Of a DNA stretch of 59,177 nucleotides, positions 1-7,608 are shown piece by piece (the stretch's first letter is position 1; each line of letters opens with the position of its first letter). The notes beneath the pieces were generated by a model, which searched no databases, was not told the origin of the DNA, and was given only the letters and a program-made list of their open reading frames with translations. The DNA comes from DASZMX01 sp035551475 (GTDB taxonomy: Bacteria > Verrucomicrobiota > Verrucomicrobiia > Limisphaerales > Palsa-1400), in contig DASZMX010000010.1 in the NCBI GenBank assembly GCA_035551475.1, positions 1-59,177 of the forward strand, in the 5' to 3' direction. Both the position numbers and the translations under genes were made by a program.

Positions 1-92
1 CAATTATGAAAACGCCAAAACTGCAGCCCAAGACGAGAGTCCATTTTAACCCAAAATGCTTCATTGCTTGCAAGGCGCGGCGATTCTGAACA

Positions 93-452
93 TCACGTTC
101 CATAGTGGTTGAAAGCGACGGTGATGCTCAGAAAAAACGACAAGACAGTCAAGAATATGGACGCAATCAATAATCCAGAGTATCTCGCGAGAAGTGAATT
201 TCCCGAAAGCAACCTGGAGCGATTTAGCAAGACCGCGATGACCGCGAACACGCCGAGGGTAGGATATAAAAGCACGGCTGCATCCGATGAAGCAATTCCC
301 CAACGGTTTTGCAGTCTCGCGCCGTAGAGTTCGTCGGTAATCACCGCGTGAAGCGCAAAAGTCAGTGTTATCAATAACAAAACCCAACCCCATGAAAGCC
401 GGTCTTGCTCGGCCCTTGGCGGGGCTCCGTCTTCTCTTATCCGGGCGTTCAT
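93..452 (-). CDS. Small multi-pass membrane protein, unknown function
   Basis: This 119-residue protein is not recognised as a named family. After a charged N-terminus of about 20 residues, three hydrophobic stretches can be seen, at roughly residues 22-40, 58-77 and 90-112, so it is probably an inner-membrane protein. The ATG lies at 450-452 and the stop is TGA. The next gene upstream on the same strand (ending at 502) also encodes a small membrane protein and lies 49 bases away, which suggests a two-gene transcript. Nothing in the sequence indicates a substrate or reaction. Confidence 0.6.
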   Translation of the reverse strand: MNARIREDGAPPRAEQDRLSWGWVLLLITLTFALHAVITDELYGARLQNRWGIASSDAAVLLYPTLGVFAVIAVLLNRSRLLSGNSLLARYSGLLIASIFLTVLSFFLSITVAFNHYGT

Positions 453-501
453 GAATCGCTCGCTTTCGATCGCTGGGGCGCGCTGGTTGAAGCTAAGGAA
501 T

Positions 502-867
502 TCAAAGCCTTTTTAGCGATGGAGGTCGGCGGGGGATTTGCAGAAGCCGAAGGCCGGCCCCCATTACAGTGTAAACGGCCCCAACGATCATTCCCGCGAC
601 GGAATGAAAAATCACGACGCAGGCAAGCGTGGTGACCAGTCCAATATTAAAAAGTGCGAGTTCAGTCTTTTGCTCCGGGACTGCGCACCAAAAGAGTCCG
701 GCAAAACCGGCCGCAAAAAAGGACGCGGCAAATAAAAGAAGAAGCAGCGGCCATTCGTGATGGCTATGATAATGGGCGGGAATAGCGCCATAACACACAC
801 ACAGGACGGCCGCGGCAAGAATTTCTCCCAGGGAATTAAGCCGTGCCCGCTGTTTGCGTCCGTGCAT
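502..867 (-). CDS. Small multi-pass membrane protein, unknown function
   Basis: About 121 residues starting at the ATG at 865-867; a TTG two codons upstream is an alternative start. The protein begins with a basic stretch (MHGRKQRAR), followed by about four hydrophobic segments. A His/Glu cluster (HYHSHHEW) sits between the first and second segments and could bind a metal or face the periplasm. It precedes another small membrane protein on the same strand by 49 bases. No family is recognised, and the reading frame is supported mainly by its hydrophobic pattern and position. Confidence 0.55.
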   Translation of the reverse strand: MHGRKQRARLNSLGEILAAAVLCVCYGAIPAHYHSHHEWPLLLLLFAASFFAAGFAGLFWCAVPEQKTELALFNIGLVTTLACVVIFHSVAGMIVGAVYTVMGAGLRLLQIPRRPPSLKRL

Positions 868-954
868 CAGCAAATTATGGAACGGCGGAGGTTTGCTGTC
901 AAGAAACGTGACGGAGGCTGAACGCGGATTCGCAGGTTTGCCTTAACAATGAAA

Positions 955-1031
955 TGGTCGGGGCGGTGAGATTTGAACTCACGACCTCTTGGTCCCGAAC
1001 CAAGCGCGCTACCAAGCTACGCTACGCCCCG
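955..1031 (-). tRNA. tRNA-Pro, anticodon CGG
   Basis: The reverse complement folds as a cloverleaf. It has a 7-bp acceptor stem (CGGGGCG with CGCCCCG), a D-arm with GCGT/GCGC around TTGGTA, and an anticodon stem CTTGG/CCAAG enclosing the loop TTCGGGA, which gives anticodon CGG. The T-arm is GTGAG/CTCAC with TTCAAAT. The discriminator base is A and the CCA end is encoded at 955-957. The total of 77 nt matches proteobacterial tRNA-Pro(CGG). It reads CCG codons. Confidence 0.96.
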
Positions 1032-1159
1032 CCAACCATGATTATCAAGTGTGGAAGAAGTCCTCTACGGCTCGAATATCGACCGCATACTAAGGGAACG
1101 GAAAAGGGACGCAAGCAGTTTCGTCAGCCTTTTCGCGAAGGGTGGGTTATGGTGGGGCG

Positions 1160-2095
1160 ATGAGAATGTTTTTGGCGTGCGCGGCGGCGGCGGGGGCGTT
1201 GCTGCTTTCGGGATGCAAATCGACGGTGGAGCGGGTGGGGATGGTGTTTTTGTACAAGCGGGCGGCGTGGCCGGAAACGCAGGTTCGTTACGATATTCCC
1301 TATGCCGGCGGATCGGCGTCGCGGGAGCAACGGCTGGATTTGTTTCTGCCGCAGGGGCGGGATTGGCCGGTATTTATTTTTGTGCATGGCGGGGGATGGA
1401 CGGAAGGGGACAAGGGGTTGCGGGTGGGCGGGGCGGATGTGTATGGGAATATCGGAAGATTTTTCGCGGCGCATGGAATTGGGGCGGCGGTGATCGATTA
1501 TCGATTGCAGCCCGGGGTGACGTGGCGGGAGCAGGTGGATGATGTGGCGCGCGCGACGGCGTGGGTGCAGCAGAATGTGAACGAGTGGGGCGGAGATGCG
1601 CGGCGGATTTTTATCGGCGGACATTCGGCAGGAGCGCAATTGGCGGCGCGGGTGGCGCTCGATGGCCGCGCATTGGGGAAATACGGCCTTTCGCCGCAGA
1701 TTTTGAGCGGTGTGATTTTGGTGAGCGGGGCGGGGTTGGATCTTGCGGATAAAGAGACCTACGTGTTGGGCGCGTCGCCGGCTTATTATGAGCAGCGTTT
1801 CGGCGTGGGGGCGGCGGCGTGGCAGGAAGCGTCGCCCGCCACCTATGCGCGAGCGGGGGCGCCGCCGTTTCTGCTGCTGTATGCGGGCGGGGAAACGAAG
1901 GCGTTGCAACGCCAGTCGCAGCGGATGAGCGAGGTTCTATCCACTAACGGCATCGGAAATAAATTGGTGGTCGTGCCGGGGCAGAGCCATGCGCGGATAG
2001 TATTGACGTTAAGCCGGGAGGACAAAACCGCAGGCCCGGCGATGCTGGAATTCATGCAGGCGCGGGGGAAAACAGGCGGGGGACCAGGTTTTTAG
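1160..2095 (+). CDS. Lipoprotein alpha/beta-hydrolase (HSL/BD-FAE-like esterase)
   Basis: A secreted serine esterase of the alpha/beta-hydrolase fold. From the ATG at 1160 it begins with a lipoprotein signal peptide ending LLLSGC (lipid-modified Cys about residue 19). It then shows the oxyanion-hole motif HGGGW (about 76-80) and the nucleophile elbow GHSAGA (Ser about 156). A late GQSHARIV segment probably carries the catalytic His. The family usually hydrolyses short-chain acyl esters, including acetylated polysaccharides. A GTG at 1142 in the same frame is a possible but less likely start. The 3' end overlaps the convergent UPF0173 gene by four bases. The substrate is unknown. Confidence 0.85.
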   Translation: MRMFLACAAAAGALLLSGCKSTVERVGMVFLYKRAAWPETQVRYDIPYAGGSASREQRLDLFLPQGRDWPVFIFVHGGGWTEGDKGLRVGGADVYGNIGRFFAAHGIGAAVIDYRLQPGVTWREQVDDVARATAWVQQNVNEWGGDARRIFIGGHSAGAQLAARVALDGRALGKYGLSPQILSGVILVSGAGLDLADKETYVLGASPAYYEQRFGVGAAAWQEASPATYARAGAPPFLLLYAGGETKALQRQSQRMSEVLSTNGIGNKLVVVPGQSHARIVLTLSREDKTAGPAMLEFMQARGKTGGGPGF

Positions 2096-2766
2096 AATTT
2101 GTGGCTGGCGCCGATTTTGAGGAGGTGCAGGCGTTTGCCGGCGGCGCGGAATTTCTCGATGGCCTGGTCGTGGTCGATTTTAATGGGCGGAAAGGTGTCG
2201 TAATGCGCGCCCATGATGTTGTCGCAGCCGATCATGCGGGCGGCTTGGATGGCGTCCTCGACGTCCATGGTGAAATGGCCGCCGACGCAAAGGACGGCGA
2301 AGGCAAGGCGCGTGCTGGCGATCAGCTCCATGTCGCGGGTGAGGGCGGTGTCGCCGGAGTAGTAAAAATTGCCCTCGGCGCTGGTGATGACGAAGCCGCC
2401 GGGGTTCCCGCCGTACGAGCCGTCGGGGAGGCTGCTGGAATGGATGGCGTTGACATACTTGACACGGCAAAAGCCGAGGTCGGGCCCGCCGCCGTGGTTG
2501 AGGGGTTCGCTTTTGACGCCCTGTTTGCCGAGCCAGGTGGCAACCTCGAAGCCCGCGATAAGCGGGGCGCCGGTTTGACGGGAGAGCGCAACGGCGTCGG
2601 CAATATGATCACTATGGCCATGGGTAATGAGAATGTGGTCGGCTTTGATTTGGTCGAGCTTGATGGATTTTGCGAGGGGGTTGGGCGTGATGAAGGGGTC
2701 GAACAAAAGCGTCTTGCCGCCGATTTCCGCCGCGAAACAGGAGTGGCCGTAATAAGTGATGTTCAT
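2092..2766 (-). CDS. UPF0173 metal-dependent hydrolase (beta-lactamase fold)
   Basis: A 224-residue metallo-beta-lactamase-fold protein of the UPF0173/YtkL type. The N-terminus MNITYYGHSCF is typical of the family. The zinc-binding motif HGHSDH lies at about residues 49-54, followed by SGDT and GAHYDTFPPI metal/active-site segments near the C-terminus. The length matches the family (about 225). It is probably cytoplasmic because no signal peptide is present. The physiological substrate of this family is not established. It lies convergent to the esterase and 48 bases downstream of the nucleotidyltransferase-like gene on the same strand. Confidence 0.92.
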   Translation of the reverse strand: MNITYYGHSCFAAEIGGKTLLFDPFITPNPLAKSIKLDQIKADHILITHGHSDHIADAVALSRQTGAPLIAGFEVATWLGKQGVKSEPLNHGGGPDLGFCRVKYVNAIHSSSLPDGSYGGNPGGFVITSAEGNFYYSGDTALTRDMELIASTRLAFAVLCVGGHFTMDVEDAIQAARMIGCDNIMGAHYDTFPPIKIDHDQAIEKFRAAGKRLHLLKIGASHKF

Positions 2767-2814
2767 AGTATGTCAAATGAATTGCATGAATGAGCGCAAA
2801 TTCCAAGCCGCGAG

Positions 2815-3609
2815 TTAAGGCGTGAACCACGGGCGATCATCGAGCAGCCGGATGCGAATGGCCTGGGCTTGGGGCGCTTCTTCGGTGGAGAGGGGCGGGA
2901 GACGAAGACGTTCGCGCACAGTGGCGGGAACCTGCGCGGCGCCGGTGGGGCAGACCCAATCGTAGATGCTAAGCAGCGCGCGCAATAACGGCAGGTCATC
3001 GCCCATGCGATGGAAAATATGCGGCCAATCGAGGCGCGGCCCCATGGCGCGGAGCAGATTGAGGATGTCCGGCCAATCGCAGCGATCGGAACGCAGCACG
3101 AAGGCTTTTTCCCAAATCATTTCTTCGGCGGGAACAATTTTAAGATGCAACCCGTGCGCCTGCATCTCGGGCGGTTGAGCGAACCAAAGCAGATCGACTT
3201 CGGCGCGGCGATTGGGCATGGCGAAAACGATGTCGAGATGGACGCCGTCGCGCGTGGCACGATAAGCCCACGGCGGGCCGGCGGGCCGCCACGCTTCGTC
3301 GAAGGCGAAGCCAATTCCGCCGAGCGCTTGCAGGGCGGACAACGCTTCGCCGGGCAGCATGTAAAGGGCAAAGCTCTGCGGCTGGCGCAAGGTGTGGGTA
3401 TAAAAGGCGAGGCCCACGGAGCCGCCCAGCAGGCAATCGATATTCGCGGCATGCATGGCTTCGAGGGCTTGGGCGAGCGCGGCCCACTCTCGTTCGGGAA
3501 TAAGACTTACCCACCACGGATCGGCCGTCAAATTTTCAGGCGGGGAAAGCGGTGAACTCAGCGGGGGCTCAAAAGTCTCGGGGTTTTGGATCAGCGGGGC
3601 GGCGTTCAT
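2815..3609 (-). CDS. Nucleotidyltransferase-like protein
   Basis: About 264 residues from the ATG at 3607-3609; the open frame continues upstream to 3750 but without coding character. The centre contains the GGSVGLAFY segment (around residue 60), a hydrophobic sheet region, and a later VHLDIVFAMPN and EVDLLWF pattern. These resemble the GG/GS...D-x-D layout of the minimal nucleotidyltransferase fold used to describe heritable NTase-like proteins. The match is by pattern only and no substrate can be named. It is transcribed away from the atp operon, with 231 bases between the starts. Confidence 0.6.
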   Translation of the reverse strand: MNAAPLIQNPETFEPPLSSPLSPPENLTADPWWVSLIPEREWAALAQALEAMHAANIDCLLGGSVGLAFYTHTLRQPQSFALYMLPGEALSALQALGGIGFAFDEAWRPAGPPWAYRATRDGVHLDIVFAMPNRRAEVDLLWFAQPPEMQAHGLHLKIVPAEEMIWEKAFVLRSDRCDWPDILNLLRAMGPRLDWPHIFHRMGDDLPLLRALLSIYDWVCPTGAAQVPATVRERLRLPPLSTEEAPQAQAIRIRLLDDRPWFTP

Positions 3610-3706
3610 ACATTCTCGACGGAAACTACGGCGCCTCCGAGGAAATGATAAGGCCGCCAGATGACGGTGCGAGCCATCAGGCGCACCCCCCGCCGGGCGA
3701 CGGGTA

Positions 3707-3752
3707 AAGCCCTGAATATTTTTGCAAAAAGGGCTTGTGAAAAATTTCACAA
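3707..3752. promoter_or_regulatory. CRP/FNR-type palindrome upstream of the atp operon
   Basis: Within the 231-base divergent region, TTGTGAAAAATTTCACAA (3735-3752) is a perfect inverted repeat with two central bases. It matches the TGTGA-N6-TCACA form of CRP-family binding sites exactly. An overlapping inverted repeat, AAGCCCT (3707-3713) and AGGGCTT (3730-3736), lies just before it. The palindrome centre is about 97 bases upstream of the proposed atpB ATG. No convincing -10 hexamer could be placed, so the regulatory role and direction are inferred. The rest of 3610-3840 shows nothing else recognisable. Confidence 0.5.
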
Positions 3753-3840
3753 TACGGCAATTTCTGCGGTCTCTCGGACGAACCTGTGGGCCGCTGTGGC
3801 GCAGGGTCAGGCCGGGGGGAAACGCACGTTTTTGACTTTG

Positions 3841-4755
3841 ATGAAAGCGATTTTAGTCGCGGTGTCCTTATTTTTTCTGCCCTTGCTGATGCAGGCGGCC
3901 GAGTTGCCTGGGGCTGCCCCGCTGAAGGAAGAGGGGATGTCGCCCAAGGCCACCGAGGTGTTCCGGATTGGGCAATTCCCGGTGACGAACTCGATGTTGG
4001 TGACGTGGATTGTGGCTTTGGGCGTGATTATTTTTGCACAAATCGCGGGGCGGAACATGAAGCGGGTGCCGAGCGGCGCGCAGAATTTTTGGGAGTGGAT
4101 GGTGGAGAGCCTTTACACGTTTCTGGAATCAATCGTCGGCGCGGATCTGGTGAAGAAGACGTTTTGGTTTTTCGCGACGATTTTCATTTTCATTTTCTTC
4201 ACGAATTGGGTTGGGCTCATTCCGGGCGTGGGCACGGTGGGCTGGGGGCATGCGACGCCGGAAGGTTTTGTCATCACGAGGCCGTGGTTCCGCGGCGGCA
4301 ACGCGGACTTGAACATGACGTTTGCCATGGCGGCGATTTTCATGGTGTTGTGGCTGGTATGGGCGATTCAATCCAATGGCGTGGGCGGTTTTTTCCTGCA
4401 TATTTTCGGGCCCAAAGGCGATTCCACCGGGGTGATGAAATACCTGATGATTGTAATTTTCCTGGCGGTGGGGTTGATCGAAGTGCTGTCGATTAGTTTT
4501 CGTCCGATTTCACTGAGCTTCCGACTTTTCGGCAATATTTTCGCGGGCGAGAATCTTTTGGAAGGCATGGGGCGCGTGATTGAGCATCCGGCCTGGCTGA
4601 AGAGCGTGGCGGGGGTGGTCCTGCCGATTCCATTTTATTTCATGGAATTGCTGGTGGGGCTGGTGCAGGCGCTGGTGTTCATGCTGTTGACAGCGGTGTT
4701 CACGAGCGTGATGTGCGCGCACGACGAAGGGCACGAGAAGACGGCGCATCATTGA
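3841..4755 (+). CDS. atpB: ATP synthase F0 subunit a
   Basis: Membrane stator subunit that forms the proton half-channels. The ATG at 3841 gives 304 residues, with a hydrophobic leader-like N-terminus (about residues 2-18). Further helices follow, and the family signature ISLSFRLFGN carries the essential Arg that faces the c-ring. A long final hydrophobic region (GLVQALVFMLLTAVF) precedes a His/Glu-rich tail. The open frame extends upstream to 3661, but that part is basic and lacks family similarity. It is the first gene of the atp operon; no atpI-like gene precedes it. Confidence 0.95.
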   Translation: MKAILVAVSLFFLPLLMQAAELPGAAPLKEEGMSPKATEVFRIGQFPVTNSMLVTWIVALGVIIFAQIAGRNMKRVPSGAQNFWEWMVESLYTFLESIVGADLVKKTFWFFATIFIFIFFTNWVGLIPGVGTVGWGHATPEGFVITRPWFRGGNADLNMTFAMAAIFMVLWLVWAIQSNGVGGFFLHIFGPKGDSTGVMKYLMIVIFLAVGLIEVLSISFRPISLSFRLFGNIFAGENLLEGMGRVIEHPAWLKSVAGVVLPIPFYFMELLVGLVQALVFMLLTAVFTSVMCAHDEGHEKTAHH

Positions 4756-4833
4756 GAATTTAAACTTTCAGCGGTGCGACCGTATTCATTTGCGGAACCG
4801 CTGGACAAAACAAAACAAAGAAAGGTCACTACT

Positions 4834-5046
4834 ATGGTAACGCCAATGTTGGCAGAAGTCAGCGGCAGTATTCATGTGGGTCTGGCGGGCCTCGGCTCGG
4901 CCATCGGGGTGGGACTCGTGGGCATGAAAGCCTCTGAAGCTGTCGGGCGCAATCCAGGAGCTTCCACGAAAATCCTGACCATCGCCCTCATCGGCATGGC
5001 CCTGGCGGAAGCGATCGTGTTCTACGCGCTCTTCCTGGTGCATTAA
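4834..5046 (+). CDS. atpE: ATP synthase F0 subunit c
   Basis: A 70-residue hairpin proteolipid that forms the rotor ring. The ATG at 4834 is preceded by AAAGG at 4821-4825 with 8-base spacing, which decides the start over the upstream ATG at 4774. Helix 1 has the glycine-rich GLGSAIGVGLVG pattern, the polar loop carries RNP (about residues 39-41), and helix 2 has the ion-binding Glu59 in ALAEAIVFY. The residue after this Glu is Ala, and there is no Gln in helix 1 as in sodium-type rings. This suggests a proton ring by inference. Confidence 0.95.
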   Translation: MVTPMLAEVSGSIHVGLAGLGSAIGVGLVGMKASEAVGRNPGASTKILTIALIGMALAEAIVFYALFLVH

Positions 5047-5057
5047 GTCAATTAAGG

Positions 5058-5092
5058 CGCGGGACCGCAGGGTCCCGCGTCACCCCTTTTTT
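5058..5092 (+). terminator. Stem-loop plus T-run between atpE and atpF
   Basis: CGCGGGACC (5058-5066) and GGTCCCGCG (5071-5079) form a perfect 9-bp stem with a 4-base GCAG loop. Six T residues follow at 5087-5092, directly before the atpF ATG. The structure looks like an attenuating terminator or an mRNA-stabilising processing hairpin. In other bacteria c-subunit message is made in excess, so differential expression is a plausible function; here that is inference. Confidence 0.6.
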
Positions 5093-5097
5093 ACGTT

Positions 5098-5649
5098 ATG
5101 AGTCATTTGATTATGTTTGCCAGCATCGGCAGCGACCTGGCCCAGACGGGCGGGGACATCGCGGCGCGTTTCGGGCTGGACTGGCCGCATTTCATTGCGC
5201 AGGTCATCAGCTTCGTCATCGTGGCTTTTTGCCTGTATCATTTCGCCTACAAGAATGTATTGGCCATGCTCGAAGAGCGCCGCAAGACGATTGCGGACGG
5301 CCTGGCCAACGCGGAAAAAATCAAATTGGAGCTGGCCCGCACGGAAACGATGCAGCGTGAAGTTCTCGAAAAAGCCAACGCCCAAGCGACCAAGCTGATC
5401 GAGGAAGCCCGCGCCGCCGCCGCCCGCGTGCAGGAGCAGGAGACGCAGAAAGCCATTGCGCAAGCCGAACAAATCATCGCCAAGGCGCAGGAGGCCACCG
5501 TGCAGGAGCGTTCCCGGATGTTGACCGAGCTGAAACGCGAAGTCGCCGGGCTGGTGGTCAAGACCACTTCGGCTGTCACCGGCAAGATTCTGACCGCCGA
5601 AGACAAACAGCGGCTGGACGAAGAAACCCGCCGTCAATTGGCCGCGTAA
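5098..5649 (+). CDS. atpF: ATP synthase F0 subunit b
   Basis: Peripheral-stalk subunit, 183 residues. A short N-terminal segment is followed by one transmembrane helix at about residues 30-52 (FIAQVISFVIVAFCLYHFAY). A long charged Ala/Glu/Lys-rich coiled coil then runs almost to the C-terminus, as is usual for subunit b. The ATG at 5098 comes right after the T-run of the atpE hairpin and has no clear Shine-Dalgarno sequence. Its TAA is immediately followed by the atpH ATG, so the two are probably translationally coupled. Confidence 0.93.
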   Translation: MSHLIMFASIGSDLAQTGGDIAARFGLDWPHFIAQVISFVIVAFCLYHFAYKNVLAMLEERRKTIADGLANAEKIKLELARTETMQREVLEKANAQATKLIEEARAAAARVQEQETQKAIAQAEQIIAKAQEATVQERSRMLTELKREVAGLVVKTTSAVTGKILTAEDKQRLDEETRRQLAA

Positions 5650-6042
5650 ATGAAAATCCCGAAACAAGCCCGCCGCGATGCGCGCCAGCTTTTCCGCGCG
5701 TGCGTGGCCGATGGAAAGCTGGACGAAAACCGGGCGCGCCAGGTGGTGCGCAATGTTGTCCAGCAAAAGCCGCGCGGTTACGTGGCGATCCTGTCGCATT
5801 TCGAGCGGCTGATCAAATTGGAGCTGGCCCGCCGCACGGCGCGGGTGGAAAGCGCCACGGTTTTGACGCCGCAATTCCAAGGGCAGGTGCAGGCGGAATT
5901 GACGCGGCAGTACGGCCCAGGGTTAAATTTCATCTTTACACAAAATCCGGCCCTGATCGGCGGCATGCGCGTGCAGGTCGGCGGGGACGTTTATGACGGG
6001 AGCGTCGAGAGCCGGTTGCGGGCGTTGCAGCAGTCATTCTAA
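5650..6042 (+). CDS. atpH: ATP synthase F1 subunit delta, short form
   Basis: Connects the F1 head to the peripheral stalk. Only 130 residues are encoded, compared with roughly 175-180 in E. coli-type delta. The C-terminal signature is intact (NPALIGGMRVQVGGDVYDGS), and part of the alpha-helical N-terminal half is visible (RDAR...FERLIKLELARR). About 45 residues of the usual N-terminal bundle appear to be missing. The ATG abuts the atpF stop with no gap, and no in-frame extension is possible without running into atpF. The short form therefore looks genuine rather than a start-site error. Confidence 0.88.
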   Translation: MKIPKQARRDARQLFRACVADGKLDENRARQVVRNVVQQKPRGYVAILSHFERLIKLELARRTARVESATVLTPQFQGQVQAELTRQYGPGLNFIFTQNPALIGGMRVQVGGDVYDGSVESRLRALQQSF

Positions 6043-6069
6043 TTTTTTGATTCATCATTCATTTCACCT

Positions 6070-7602
6070 ATGAGCACATTGTTACAAGAGATTGAATCCC
6101 AGATTTCGGGCATCAAAACGGGCGTCACCAAACAGAACGTCGGCACCGTGCGCGAAATCGGCGACGGCGTGGCCAAGATTGAAGGTTTGTCCGACGCCAT
6201 GCTCAACGAGATGCTGGATTTCGGCAACGGCGTGATCGGCCTCGCGCTGAATCTCGAAGAAACGGAAGTCGGCGCGATTATCCTGGGTGATTATACGGGC
6301 GTAGCGGAAGGACAGGAAGTGCGCACGACCGGAAAATTGCTGCAGGTTCCGGCCGGCAAAGGTCTGCTTGGACGCGTGGTGAATTCCCTCGGCCAGCCAT
6401 TGGACGGCAAAGGGCCGATCCAGGCGACGGCGCAATATCCGGTGGAGAAAATCGCGCCCGGCATCATCAAGCGCAAATCAGTCACGCAGCCGGTGCAGAC
6501 AGGCATCCTGGCGATTGACGCGATGATTCCGATTGGACGCGGCCAGCGCGAATTGATCATTGGCGACCGTTCCACGGGCAAGACGACGATTGGCGTGGAT
6601 ACGATCATCAGCCAGGCCCGCTTGAACCGCGCCGCGGAGCAGGCGAAGGACACCAGCTATCGCCCGCTGTATTGCATTTACGTGGCAATCGGCCAGAAGC
6701 AATCCAATGTGGCGCGCGTGATTGCGGTTTTGGAAGAAGCGGGCGCGATGCCTTACACGATTATAGTCAGCGCGAGCGCCTCGGATTCGGCGACCAACCA
6801 ATATCTCGCGCCGTTCGCCGGTTGCGCGATGGGCGAATGGTTCATGGACAACGGCATGGATGCGCTCATTATTTATGATGATCTTTCCAAGCATGCGGTG
6901 GCGTATCGCCAGGTGTCGCTGGTGCTGAAGCGTCCGTCGGGCCGCGAGGCGTATCCCGGCGACGTGTTTTATTTGCACAGCCGTTTGCTGGAACGTTCGG
7001 CGCGGGTGGACGAGAAATGGGGCAACGGATCATTGACGGGTTTGCCGATTATCGAAACGCAGGCGGGCGACGTCTCCGCCTACATTCCGACGAACGTGAT
7101 TTCGATCACCGACGGCCAGATTTATCTCGAAACGGATTTGTTTTACCAAGGCATTCGCCCCGCCATTTCCGTCGGTTTGTCCGTGTCGCGCGTCGGATCG
7201 AATGCGCAAATCAAGGCGATGAAACAAGTCGCCGGGCGCATCAAGCTCGATTTGGCGCAATACCGCGAACTGGCGGCCTTTGCGCAATTTGGCTCCGACC
7301 TGGATGCCAAAACCCAGGCGCAGCTCGAGCGCGGCAAGCGCATTGTGGAAGTTTTCAAGCAGCCGCAATACAACCCGATGCCGGTGGAAGCGCAGGCCGC
7401 GACGTTGTGGACGGTGCAAAACGGATTGATGGACGACGTGCCGGTGGAAAAGATCAAGGATTTCCAAGGCAAATTGACCGATTACTTGACAAACCGCAAA
7501 ACCGCGGTGATGGACAAGATTCGATCCGAGAAGGCGTTGAGCGACGCCCTGATTGCGGAATTGAAGGCGGCCGTGACGGAATTCAAGCAGACCTATCGCT
7601 AA
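6070..7602 (+). CDS. atpA: ATP synthase F1 subunit alpha
   Basis: The regulatory, nucleotide-binding subunit of the F1 hexamer, 510 residues, the usual length. The P-loop GDRSTGKT lies at residues 165-172, followed by conserved alpha features such as YVAIGQK and SISDGQIYLE-like residues (ISITDGQIYLETDLF). The SVGLSVSRVGS segment is also present. The ATG at 6070 has no obvious Shine-Dalgarno sequence. It lies 27 bases after atpH and six bases before atpG, which is the standard H-A-G order. Confidence 0.97.
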   Translation: MSTLLQEIESQISGIKTGVTKQNVGTVREIGDGVAKIEGLSDAMLNEMLDFGNGVIGLALNLEETEVGAIILGDYTGVAEGQEVRTTGKLLQVPAGKGLLGRVVNSLGQPLDGKGPIQATAQYPVEKIAPGIIKRKSVTQPVQTGILAIDAMIPIGRGQRELIIGDRSTGKTTIGVDTIISQARLNRAAEQAKDTSYRPLYCIYVAIGQKQSNVARVIAVLEEAGAMPYTIIVSASASDSATNQYLAPFAGCAMGEWFMDNGMDALIIYDDLSKHAVAYRQVSLVLKRPSGREAYPGDVFYLHSRLLERSARVDEKWGNGSLTGLPIIETQAGDVSAYIPTNVISITDGQIYLETDLFYQGIRPAISVGLSVSRVGSNAQIKAMKQVAGRIKLDLAQYRELAAFAQFGSDLDAKTQAQLERGKRIVEVFKQPQYNPMPVEAQAATLWTVQNGLMDDVPVEKIKDFQGKLTDYLTNRKTAVMDKIRSEKALSDALIAELKAAVTEFKQTYR

Positions 7603-7608
7603 GCGATT

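Noticed and set aside
955..1031. tRNA-Pro as an attachment site for a mobile island
   Set aside because: No integrase, direct repeat of the tRNA 3' end or phage gene is visible in the window.
2101..2793. 230-residue plus-strand frame opposite the UPF0173 gene
   Set aside because: The UPF0173 motifs are on the minus strand, so this is a complement artefact.
3661..3840. Upstream extension of atpB or a missing atpI gene
   Set aside because: The extension is basic and not membrane-like; it also covers the regulatory palindrome. No atpI pattern was seen.
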